Assembly: GCA_037013685.1 (NCBI GenBank)
Contig: CM072919.1
Coordinates: 52,508,116 to 52,572,115 of the forward strand
Direction of reading: 5' to 3'
DNA: 64,000 nucleotides
Origin: Acridotheres tristis
Lineage: Eukaryota; Chordata; Aves; Passeriformes; Sturnidae
Shown here: in pieces, positions 28,501 to 40,500 of the stretch
Layout of the letters: the number at the start of each line of letters is the position of its first letter
How positions within the stretch are numbered: the first letter of the stretch is position 1
The notes under the pieces: generated by a model
The model's input: the letters and a program-made list of their open reading frames with translations, nothing else
Told to the model about the DNA's origin: nothing
The model's database searches: none
Position numbers and translations under genes: made by a program

Positions 28501-31500
28501 TATTGTATCAGTTGTTCTGTAGAGATGTTATGGGAGAACTCAAGTTACACTACATGACCTCTTTGAAATTCTCAATTTTCAGTTCAAAACCAAAACTCAC
28601 TCTTCCAAAAATTACTGTAAAGAAGCAAACAAAGAGGGCAATGAAAAATTTATGGAAGATCCAGGATTTGTCTTCAGCTATGATTGTAAACAAGACAGCT
28701 CACAGTTTGCCTTACTGTAAGTGGCAAGTCCATGTATTTCTGCATTTGGTGGTACCTTTTCTAGAATGAGACACAAAAGTATTTTCCTCCAAAGAAACCT
28801 CATCATTTTTGAGTAAATGTCAAATGTGCAAGGAAAGAACCACAATCTGCATGCTGGCTGGTTGTCTTTGGTGGGACCAGATGTGTTCTGAGGATGTCTA
28901 CCTCCTTGGAATATATGTATTATGCAGACCCCCTGTAGGGCCTGTAACTGATGATCACAGCTGTTGGACCTGTGGATGTGTTCACATTCTCAGTGACAGA
29001 CACTTGGGGCCACAATATATTCAAAGTTACTGCAGTAAAAGTAGCAAAACCACTTCAGCTGTTCCAGAATGAATGTTGTTTTAGTTTACAAGTTAGGGGG
29101 ATGCAATTAGCTCATGATGAGAGACAAACATTGTCATGTTATTGTGCCTTTGCTGCAGGTTAAGTGTGTGCACCAGACACAATTACAATGGCTTATCTGG
29201 TACATAACTGTGACCAGACTGTGATGCTGAGTCCAAAGTAGCAGTTTTGTGCATGAATCACCAAGAAAAAATTGAGAGGAGTGGCTGGTGTATAGATAGT
29301 CACTCAAAAGTACCTGGATGGGCTGGAGAATTTGTCGGAGAGAAACCAAGAAGAAATGCAGAGCTCTACATTTGGGCAGGAATTATGCAGGGCGCCAATA
29401 TGTGCTGGAGGCTGACTGGCTGGAACAGCTCTGCAGAGAAAGATCTGAGTCCTCGTAGACAACAAGTTGACCATGAGACAGTAAGATCTCACAGCAAAGG
29501 TGGCCAATAGACTCCTGGACAACACTATGACAAGCACTGTCAGCATAAGGGGGGAGGAGATCTTTCTAAATAAAACACATGTGAGGCTATACCTGGAGTA
29601 CTAGGTCTAGTTCTGGCTTCCCCAGTACAAGAAAGGGATGGACTTAGTCCAGCAAAGGGCCACAACTATTATGAGGGTTTTCGAGCATCTCTCACATGAG
29701 GACAGCTGGGAGAGCAGGGACTGTTCAGTCTCGGGAAGAGAATGCTCAGAGTGACCTTAGTCATGTGTATAAATTGCTGATGGGTGGGAATGAGTACAGA
29801 GCCAGGCTCTTGGCAGTGGTGCCCAAAACAAGACATGAGAGGATAGTAAAAAATTAAAAAACCGGAAGATTTAATCTGAACACGAAGATACTGGTTTAGC
29901 TGACCCTGTGAGTTGATTTGACACAGCCTGGATTTTTTGGTAGCAGGGGGAGGAACAGAAGTAGCTTCTGTGAGAAGCTGCTAGAAGCTCCCACCATGTC
30001 TTACAGAGCCCATCTCTGATGGCTCTGAGGATGGACATGCTGCTGGCCCAATGAGAGAAGTCGGTAACACATCTGTGATGACATATTTAAGAAGAAAAGG
30101 AAAACAACATATGCAAAGCAGTTTTTTCCATTGGTGGTGATGAGCCGTGGCCGCTGCCACCACAGTGCAGCCCGTGGCCTGCAGGCCTTGCCTGCCTGCC
30201 TCCCCCAGCCCGCGGCACCGTGGGCAGAAGGACAGAGGCCATGGCGGTGGTGGCTTCCCCTTCCCGGCACCCTGCATGAAGAGAGATTTAAACAGCGCCA
30301 GCGCCGCGGCCACCACTGCCCGTGCGATGGCGCTGGGGCCGCCCGGCCGGCAGCAGGAACGTGAGGAGAGATTCCCTGGCTTGGAACCTAGACAAGACCA
30401 ACCTCTCGGCACTGCAGGATCCTGCTGGAATCTCTGAATTGGCTGAACTTGTTGACAATGGTACTACAAGGAGCAGTTTTTCTTTAATCAGAGAAGACAA
30501 AGAAGTGAGAACATATGAGGAAAAACAGTGTGGTGACACCAAGGCCAGTGGAAAAAAGGAGGGGGAAGAGATGCTCCAAGTGTCAGAACTGAGATGAGGA
30601 CTATGGTGAAACAAACTGTCCCCCCATAATGCATGAACTCCATGGGGGATGTAGAGATCCACTCGCAGCCCACGGGAAAAGTGCTCCTGTCAGAGCAGGT
30701 GGATGCTACAGGGGGCTGTGATCCATGGGAGACTGGGATAGAGAGAGAGAGGGGGCCCTGCTTCCAGAGATGGAGAGAGAGAGAGAGAGAGGGGGCCCTG
30801 CTTCCAGAGATGGAGAGAGAGAGAGAGAGGGGGCCCTGCTTCCAGAGTGAGAGAGGGTCCCTCCTTCCAGAAAGAGAGAGAGAGAGGGGGCCCTGCTTCC
30901 AGAGAGAGGGGCCTTGCTTCTAGAGACAGAGAGAGAGAGAGAGAGAGAGAAAGACGGGCCTCCGCTTCCAGAGATAGAGGGTCCCTGCTTCCAGAAAGAG
31001 AGAGAGAGAGGGGGCCCTGCTCCTAGAGATAGAGAGAGAGGGTCTCTACTTCCAGAGAGAGAGAGAAAAGGCCCTGCTTCCAGCGAGAGAGAGTGTGAGT
31101 GAGGGTCCCTGTTTCCAGAGATAGAGGGTCCCTGCTTCTAGAGAGAGAGAGAGATAGAGGGCTCTTGCTACCAAACTAGAGCAGCCTGTCCGTAGAGGAC
31201 TGCACCCCATGGACGAGTGACCCACGCCACAACAGTTTTTGTAGGACTGTTTGCTGTGGGAAGGACCCCTCAGAACAGCAGAGAAAAAACTCCTCTCCTT
31301 GGGTGAACAGATCTTGAGTGATGAACTGACCAAAACTCCCATGCCCTGTCTTCCTGTGCTGTTGAGAAGGAAGGAGGGGCTGGCAGGGGAAAAGGTTATT
31401 TTACTTCTCATTATCCTCCTCTGACTCTGTTAATAAATTTATATTACACCTTTAAATTTGAACCTGATTTGCTCTTAAAGTATTTTTCTCCCAGTTGTTA

Positions 31501-34500
31501 TCTTAATTCATGAGCCCTTTGTTAATTTTCTTTTTCCCTTTTCTCTGCCCAATTATAATAGCAGAGGGTGAGTGAACGACACTCGTGGCTGTCTGGTGTG
31601 CAGCCAGTATCAAACCACGACACTCTGCATGGGCATTGGATTAGATAGTTTCAAGAGATCCCTTCCAACCTCAATCGTTCTGTATGACTGTGCAAAAGAA
31701 GAAAAATTAGTATGCTTCATAATCATTCACAGGTTTACTTATTCAATTCAAATGTGCATTTCTGATACTTGGGAGGTTAATATATCTATTTTAAAAGAGG
31801 CAAGATCTCATCAACATCCTGAGGACAGATATGCGTCAAAGTGAAAACCATAATGCACAGACATTTGTGGTTCATTTGCAAAGCTCTACATACTCTATTG
31901 AAGCAGCTTCTGTTTTTATCTATCTTGTCTCCTTTCCCTTGCCTAAAATCCTAATAGAGAAGTGTAGAAAAAATATGCCCTTTCTACGGAAATTGGATAT
32001 GCCAAGGTTAGAATCTGAGCATCTCATTCTCACCATGAGATGCTCTGATGCTGACCTTGGCATATGCAATAATACACTCATTTCTGTATTCGTCTGTAAT
32101 CTGCAATCTGTAAAATCCAAGCTTATGTTAGTAGTTACAAATGCAGTTTACTCATACTGAAACATTATACATTAAGAAACTACAATATTTTTTAACAGGA
32201 TGATTCTTGTTTCCCCTGCAAGTGCAGGACAGGGATAGATTTAATAAATAATTCATTTCATGATTATTCTAATGATCTAATTTATTTCTGAAGACATGGG
32301 CCCAACTTCACTCACAAATAAAAGCTTGTTCAAAAAAAGAAATGTGTTGGTCTTGTCTTGGCAGCTTTTCCTGGATGTCCTGCCACAGACTAAGGTTCTC
32401 CTCTCCTTTACACACCAACAATTTTTTAACCTTTCTTCATGTTTTAGACAAAGCCCTTGACTACTTTGTGTCATCATTTCTTACTCTGCCTTTGGCAGCT
32501 TTCCATTCTGGATCTTGCATGTCTTGACATTCTCCATTTCAATTCTAACTCTGGGTTCCTCTCATCCTATATTACAGATATGCTCAAAAGGCCTGGTCAG
32601 CTTCCTTTGATAACTTTCTGTCATAGTTTCATTTTGGGGTGTGCTGCTGTGAAATTTGTGATATTTCTGGCTATGAACTTTGGGGAGCTTGAAAGTTTGT
32701 ATTTAATATCCTATTCTTGAATTCATTTTCGTAATATGATCGAAATTCTCCTTTCATTTTCTGATCACAACATTCTCTCCTTTTCTTTAGTCAAATGCCT
32801 GATGCATTTTCACTAACATGTAACCAATCAACAAACACCTGGACATGAATATGTTATCAAAACAGAGGTTTCGTGGAGATTAAAAGGGACAGTATAGTGA
32901 CCAAAGTGTCTTGATTCACAGCAAGAAGCTGAAAGAAAACAGTTACAATCCTTGCATCCTCAGCAAAGACTTAATGAATGAAGAGAAATTTGCTTGGCTT
33001 TCCCTTCTTCGAAAAGAAGTTATTTCTAAGGAAAGGCTATTCGACGTTCAGTTCTGTGTCTTTGCTTTGGGTTTTCTCCACCAAATCTTTTCAGTTTTCC
33101 CTGTGGGTGAACTGTTTGCAAATTCTAGCATTCAGGGCAAGGTTCCAGTCAACAGCTTGCTTGCTTTTCCCAGAAGATGGAAGCTTTGCTTTTCCTTCCA
33201 CTACCCCTTCCAGGCCACACAGAACTCACTTGGTTCAAAGGAGTTTTCAGTTTTGGGGAAGTACAAGTGGACTCAGAAATATTCAGTGAATGCTAGAACT
33301 TATGCAAGGTATCTCATGGAAGTTTGCTGAGACCAAGGAAGTATAATTAAGGAATGCCCTTTTTTTGACAGTAGGTTATGAGATCAGCTCTCCCTTGCTT
33401 GTGAAATGGCATCACGAGACTACTTATAACAGTTAACTCTGTACCTCAGAATATGCAGTTGCAGCTTTGAGCTTGCAATTTGCAATTGCTTAACCCACTT
33501 CTGAAAATAGGGAGAGAGAGATACAAGAATCTATAATTTGCAAAGTTATTAGCTCAGACCTCTATGTAATGTCATCGATAACACTGCTGATCCATCCAAA
33601 TGTTTCTCATTCTCATTATATACAGAAATAACTTAATCTAAAGGTATGAAATCCGTATTTCTCAGTATCGAGTTCCATCAAGTTGTTTTTAGGGCTTATT
33701 TTCTTTTGAAAGAAAGCTAACCCACAATGATAACCCTGTAAGCTAACAGTACATTTTCAGTCATACCTGTGATCATACTTGATATGATTAATGGCAGAAT
33801 GATGAGTTTGAGCATTCTCATCAGCAGTTCCCCAGGAAATGCAAAGTAGACCTTATCCAAGTTAGACAGTTTGCCATATTCCCGTACCAGCACGCCAAAT
33901 CCAATACCTAAAAAGGACATAAAAATGTTACACAAATTGGATGTAATTCACAGAAGAGACATGTGAGATAATGAGAAAAAATAGCAGAACAAAAAGAGCA
34001 AGCAATAAACATATTCTCACAGCTATGGCAGAACTTCTAAAGCAAATCAGGTAAGAGAGATTTCTAATGATAAGCAAAGCAATAACACATAATTCTGAAG
34101 CTGCAGAATGTCTTCAGGTATGTCACTAGAAAAATCTGATTAGGTGCTCTGGTTATCAGTCCAGTCCAGTACTGACTCTTTACCCACCTTTGCTAGTGCT
34201 AGAAGACCCATAACTGGTGTTAAAAAAATTCAATAGACTATATAAACACTTCCAAACACTAAAGAGAGATGGTGACATAAATACTTCAGATAATTTCCAT
34301 TGGTGAAAATAAGCCTACCCAGCAGCACCACTTTCAATAATTGCTGCTTTACATAATTAGGAAAGAGTGTCACTGTAATCACTAAATTAATTTAGTAACT
34401 TCCAGGAAACAGATCAACAAAAATACACTCTGCTCATTTCACACTCATTTCACAACACAAATACCAGACTATAAATTCAATCAGTTACTGAGTCATAGCA

Positions 34501-37500
34501 CAAGGCACCTTTATATATTTTCTTATCTTTGGATTATATGAATTATCAGATAGTTCTCACTTTTGAGACAAATCACAGATAAGAGTTCTACCAAAAGAAA
34601 AAAATCATAGGCTAAACCACAAAATTCTTCAGTTTGACAGGCAATATCTTTGTTTTTCATTCCACCATGATTTTCAAATTAAAATGACTGTTATAAGAAA
34701 TATGCTCTTCAGTGTCTAAAAAGACTAGAACTGTTGCTTCACATACGAGTTTTGTCCTAAGTGCTTCAGTCCTAAATGAGCTGAGATCAAAAGATCCAGT
34801 TTCTAACCGGATCCAATGAAAGAACAAGTCAAAACTCTTCATCATCAACATCAAGCTAAATGAAAATTAAGGCAGATTAAAAACCAAATCTTTCCTGTTA
34901 ACAGAGACGGAATATTAACTAGGAAACCTTCCAAGAGAATGACCTGCTCTAGGCAACTATTAAGATTTCTGATCAAGGTGTAATCTCTGCTAGTGAATAC
35001 ACACAGTTTAAATTCCTTGGAGCAATCTCAAATCTTAACAGCCTTGAAGATATTTGCAATATTATGCAAATGACCTTGATTAATGAATGATAAGACACAA
35101 TGATCTCTAATCTAGGGACTGAATTAGATGGGTTGAAAATATTTACTCTGCAGTTTTAGATAAGCCCTAGCAAGATAAAATTCCATTTGTAAAATGGTTA
35201 CATGAATTGAAGTTAGTTGTTAAGGCTTTGATCCTGAAAGCACTAGAGTAAACAGCTGAATCTAACCATATAGGTAATCTCCATGTCTTCAGACCATTCA
35301 TGCAACTTCTCTCTCTCTATCCCAGTCTCCCATGGATCACAGCCCCCTGTAGCATCCACCTGCTCTGACAGGAGCACTTTTCCCATGGGCTGCGAGTGGA
35401 TCTCTACATCCTCCATGGAGTTCATGCATTATGGGGGGACAGTTTGTTATAGACATTTGCTTATATTGCAGTAAGACTGAACTGCATGTTTATGGCAAGT
35501 TGTGTAATGCCACTTTATTTTCATCAGGTATGACTAGGACGTGTTCTAACCATCTGCCTTTCATTCTATATGGTGACTGTCCTATTTGACCAGATAGAAT
35601 TCTGATCATTGTATATTCAGCAGGATTGCTAGCAGGTAGAAAGATTCACCCTTGTTTTCATTCTTGAGAGTTCCGTTTTCCACTTACTTAGATTTCACTA
35701 CAAAAACTTCCCACACACTCTGGAAGTTATAGCAGGGTTGATTTTCCATCTATAGATTTATACCTGTTCTGTTTGATTTTTTAATTGAGGATATTATTTA
35801 TCTAATGACAATAGCTGAGGATAGAGTTACAACAATCTCTTGAAATTACATTATTGCTCTCAATTCCTTATTCATAGAATTTCTTTACCAGACAGAGCAC
35901 TTATATCCATATTAACTTATGTAGTATGTCAAACTACAGTAAAATGCAGCTACCTTTTAATTGCAGTTAGCATCTAGCATATGCTGCTTGAATATATCAT
36001 AGGAATACAAGAAATTTTATTTTGTAACAGTAACAAGAGAGGATTAGAAATTTAGGAGAATAAACTTGCTTTTGGACTGGAGATGGACATATATAGAAAT
36101 TTTTGATCCTCATCTTAGTAACCAAATTCAACTTGGAAATTTCTTCTGGGAGTTATAATGCACAAAAAGAAGTATGGTGCAGCATAAACATATTTCACAT
36201 GGTAACCACTGCTTTTAATATCACATTGATTATAACAGCCCTAAGTAGAGACAAAGTCTTATAAAAATCTCAATTTCTCTGGATGAATGCTACTGATAAT
36301 TCTACTATTTCTGAAATTAAACTGGACAATTACTTTTAACAACCTTAAAATACACTATAGTCTGCAAAGCTGCTTCTATATATTAGCACTCCTTCTTATT
36401 TATATATATATATTTTTTAATCTATGGAATAATTTGCTTCTACTTTTTGAACAGCAAAACATCACTTTTCCTACTTGCCCTCTTCATCTTTCCTGTTTCA
36501 ACCACTCCACCCTTCTTCTTGTCCATGATAAATTGGTTTTATTTATTTTCCATCTCTTCTTTTTGCTTTTCCTTCTTGTCCACATGACTAAGTTAGGTTA
36601 TGACTTTTACCACAAGAGCAATCCTTTACTTACAGCTCAATGACTCATACTGGTTAAGCTCCAGATTTCTGCAATATTGGGCAGATGTGAAGAATGATGG
36701 TGGAATAAACTGTACAATCCCATATCTTTAATTTGATTTTTTAAGGAAAATATATCCTTGTAACTGTGCATAGTATAGCACATGCTGTACAGCATGGTGT
36801 CTACATTTCCTCTCCCAGCAGCCACAAAGACAGCAAGTGAAAGGTGCAGTCTGGGTCCCTGGGATTGAGAAGCAGAATGAAGGCCACAAGACAATTCTCC
36901 TGTCTGAACCCATATGAAACAACACATGCCCTAACTCCTTGTTACTATGCTTCCAGGTAGCACATAAGGCTTTTTACAACAGACAGAAAATCCTTCAAAG
37001 AAAGGGTGTAAATACAAAGTGAAGCAAAGGATGAGGATGAGAAAAAAAAGAGAAGAAAAACAGAGCTGAAAAAAATCACTGAATATAAGCACACCAAGTG
37101 AAACCCATTGGCACCCATCTTTTGGAGAGTCCCAGCTTAAAAAACTAGAGGGAATATGTTTCCTCTCTATCGGATTAGCCATTCTTCATTGTGTTACTCA
37201 GAAAAAGGGGAGCAGAAAGTGCTGCAAGGCGTTAGCTAGCATGTGCAACTGGCTCTGCTGTATGTAGCACTAGATCCACCACATCTACCAAGCCTGAGGT
37301 TTTACAGGACCTAGGAGATGATGTATGTGTGTATAATAAAGTGGCAGAATCAGTCTGGGCTGTGTATATATGTTCAATGAGTCCGCCATAGAAATTAGGT
37401 AAAATGAGTTGTGAGAGACCATCATGTTGATGTTTCTGTCTATCTGCAAAATTACTTCTGAACAGTTATTTATTGCATCTTCATCTGGAGTGTCTCTTTA

Positions 37501-40500
37501 CATATTGCTATTCCTTCTGAAATGTTGTCTAAATTCTTTGTATGGGAACGATTACAGGGCTACTACATTTTTCTTCAAGCACCTTGTTGCAGTTCATGAC
37601 ACAGATTTGGAAATGAGTAAAAAGATCACACACTCTGTTAAAAAAAATTTCATAATCTCTGGGCTCCGTTATACTAGCATCCATGGGGTATGTCATAGAT
37701 TGTCCTACAGCTATTGTAAACTTTTAAAAACATGCTGGCTATTCAGCAGCCCCCTAAACAATCCATCACAGAGACTACTTAACAGTTTTTCAGGAAGTGA
37801 TAGCTAAACCCTGAAGCATTTCTGTAAAATTATGTGAGGTCAAAAAAATACAGATTTTGAATTTGAACCCCGAGTATTTGAATCTGTTCAGGAAATGCAG
37901 TATGTCATTACTGTACTTATTTGCTTTACATCATTACCACTGTGGGTTAGTTGCTCTTCAGAACCTGATTACATCCCTGGAAAGAAGATGGCATGAGAGC
38001 ATGCCCCTTTACTTTCTTTACCTTCACAGGCAGAACAACTCACAATTTAGAAACAGATAAACAAAGTCCACACATAGACATGCCTGCTTCTGTTTCTCAC
38101 TGAAAGAGAATACCAAACAGAAAAAAATGTTATCTAACAGGTTGGACTCCCTCATGTTATACACTCATGGATGAGAACACTGGTTTGAGATGCACAGTTT
38201 TATTTGACAGGGAGTTCTCCATCAGTGTGCCTGACACTGAAGAAGCAGCGTATCACCTTCACCTCCCACTGACTTTATTATGTGAATAATCTTTAGGAAT
38301 GAACCATAAAGACAATGAGAAAAGAAACCCAGCTTACAGTTTTGTAGAACTAATAACCTGTTTTGCAAAATGATCTGTTCTGTAGTACATGTACCACTCT
38401 GAAAAAAAAAAGATGTGGTATTTACTTTTCCTGTTTTCTTAAAATTTCATAATATGGAAATTCCTTTTCACTGAAACAGAGTTAGTGACCCTGGCTGATG
38501 CTGATAGACAGTGAGGGAATTATAGGAATTTTTGTGCTTTGACACAGCACTGAAATAAGAAAAAGAAAGTCACATTATTCAAACCTGGAATTATTTAATA
38601 TCTATTGTGCTATTAACTAAGTGATTAAGCTCTTCATAATGTTACATTATATGGTGCACACACGTGACAGACTAAAACACAATTACTTCTATCATTTTGG
38701 TGAGTTTTAACTGGATTAAATTCACAGCAGATGATTCATGGAACTGAAAAGGCTAGCAAAAAAAAGTTTACTGACTTGGTTTCAAAAACAATACAAAATA
38801 TTCAATATAACACATCAAGTTGCAGCACAGGCAGGAAAGATATTTTCAGTGTGATACATTCTCAGTCCTTTAGTAATATAAATCAATTTTGTATGCTCTC
38901 TCCATAGGGTTTCTCTTATCACTGGCTGTCTCTTAGTGCAAAGAAATACAGTGCCAACTATAGAACACTAAAAGAGAGGGTGTGGAAGAATATATTACTA
39001 ATGCTTATAAGCATATTACTTCAGCTCTTTTTGGATTATTTTTAATACTTTCTAATGTTACACTTTTTACTGTTTTACACTCTGCTCAACAATGTACCTT
39101 CCAATAAACATACTGATGCTGATTGAAAAAAAGAAGATTCTTAGAAAACCACTAAGGTATAGAGTTTCAGGGGTATAATTACATGGCAACTAATCTTAAC
39201 TCTCTGTTTGCATGTGTTAGCCAGGCTACCAGCTTACAAAGACAAGTGAAGGAAACTTCTCTCAGAAATCTTCCAGAAGAAACTTGCCACATCAGCTCTT
39301 GATTTACTGAAGAATATTTAGTAGCACTGTATAAGGGAATACGTGCTTTTTCTCTGCCATGGTGAGACCCCTTGATGCTCTCTGATTATCCTGTTGAGGG
39401 TTCAGTGGTTGTAAATTCCTTCACACAAGTAACAAACACATTTTATCTGACTGCAGTGTGAGAAAAGTTCAGGTAGACAGTGACTCCCTGTGATGGACCT
39501 TCAGGAACGAAGGCAAGGTGGAGCGGAGAAAGAGAGGGAAAGATCAGCTTCTCCAGTGTGGGTGCACTTCCTTTACTCACAGTAGGTTTGAAAGTTACTG
39601 CAAACGGCAAACCCACATAACTCCTGCTGCCTTCTGTGCTGCAGGAGCCTGGAACAGGTCTAATAACATAATAATTACTGCCTAAACAGTCACCACTAAC
39701 ACAGAGCAGCCTCTCTGCTATGCAGCCCTGCACAAGGCACACTTCACCCTTAGTCAAACCAAGGGCAGTTAGTTCACTCAGCGAGGAAAAGGAAAATAGT
39801 GGCTATTTTCCTGTGACTATGTGACCACAGTTCTGCTGAATCTGAACCAGTCCTCCCTCCAAACATGCAGAGAGCTAACCAGTTTGATTATTTAACAATG
39901 TCTCCTATTGGACTCAGCTTTCCTCTGGCTTTCCTCTCCTTTATCCAAATAGACTGTAGATAAATTCCACCTGTACATATCTTCCAAATACTTTCCATGT
40001 CTGCATATGGAAAGTATTTGGAAGATTTGTACAACATCTTTCAGAGAAAACCAAGAAAAAAATATACTGCTGAAGGATCAAGAGAAACCTTACAATTGTG
40101 CTTCATCTAGCTAGAACTCTTGTACAGAATCTAGCACTGTAAAAATAAACTAAGTTGTACAAGAAAGAAATTTTTTTTCACAGTTTTTCAACAAACTTGT
40201 TGACTTATTATGTTTGTGAAGTTCTGTGCTTACAAACTTAACATAACAAATTTATTTATTTTATAAATATGGTTATGTCATAAACAATCTGGGGAGAATG
40301 ACAATTCTTTCCCAGCAGTTATACAACCGACATTTCTTCATGAATTTGGGTGTATTCTGGTGAAAGCACCTGTCCCGTTGGGAAATACTGTGCAAAACTC
40401 ATTAATGTTCCAGGAAAAGTGAATTCAGTGTCAAACACACACAAAGGAGGACTATAGGGTATTAAAAGAATAAAGAGTCTACCTTTTGAAAGGAGATAAA

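Larger units (their letters stand above)
29317..31692 (+). mobile_element. CR1 LINE fragment, split by an LTR insertion
   Basis: Plus-strand CR1: 29317-29908 corresponds to the region starting GATGGGCTGGAGAATTTG and running through GTACAAGAAAGGGATGG and CATCTCTCACATGAGGA. 31623-31692 is the terminal piece (TTGGATTAGATAGTTTCAAG, AGATCCCTTCCAACC). Removing the 1.7-kb LTR and one copy of its target duplication rejoins ..GCTGACCCTG with CATGGGCATTGGATTAG, which is the CR1 order. The element is degraded, with no intact ORF. Confidence 0.88.
19992..33766 (-). other. SLC1A1: SLC1A1 intron 2
   Basis: 13775-bp intron. From 20000 to 27920 I see AT-rich DNA without recognised repeats or genes. From 27923 it carries an antisense CR1, a sense CR1 split by an ERVL-like LTR, and a long hairpin at 31992-32070. 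32100-33760 has no recognised element. Confidence 0.82.

Noticed and set aside
30131..30923. Several 77-143-codon ORFs on both strands
   Set aside because: They fall inside the ERVL-like LTR (GC-rich block and GA minisatellite). LTRs do not code proteins, and the peptides mirror the DNA repeat.
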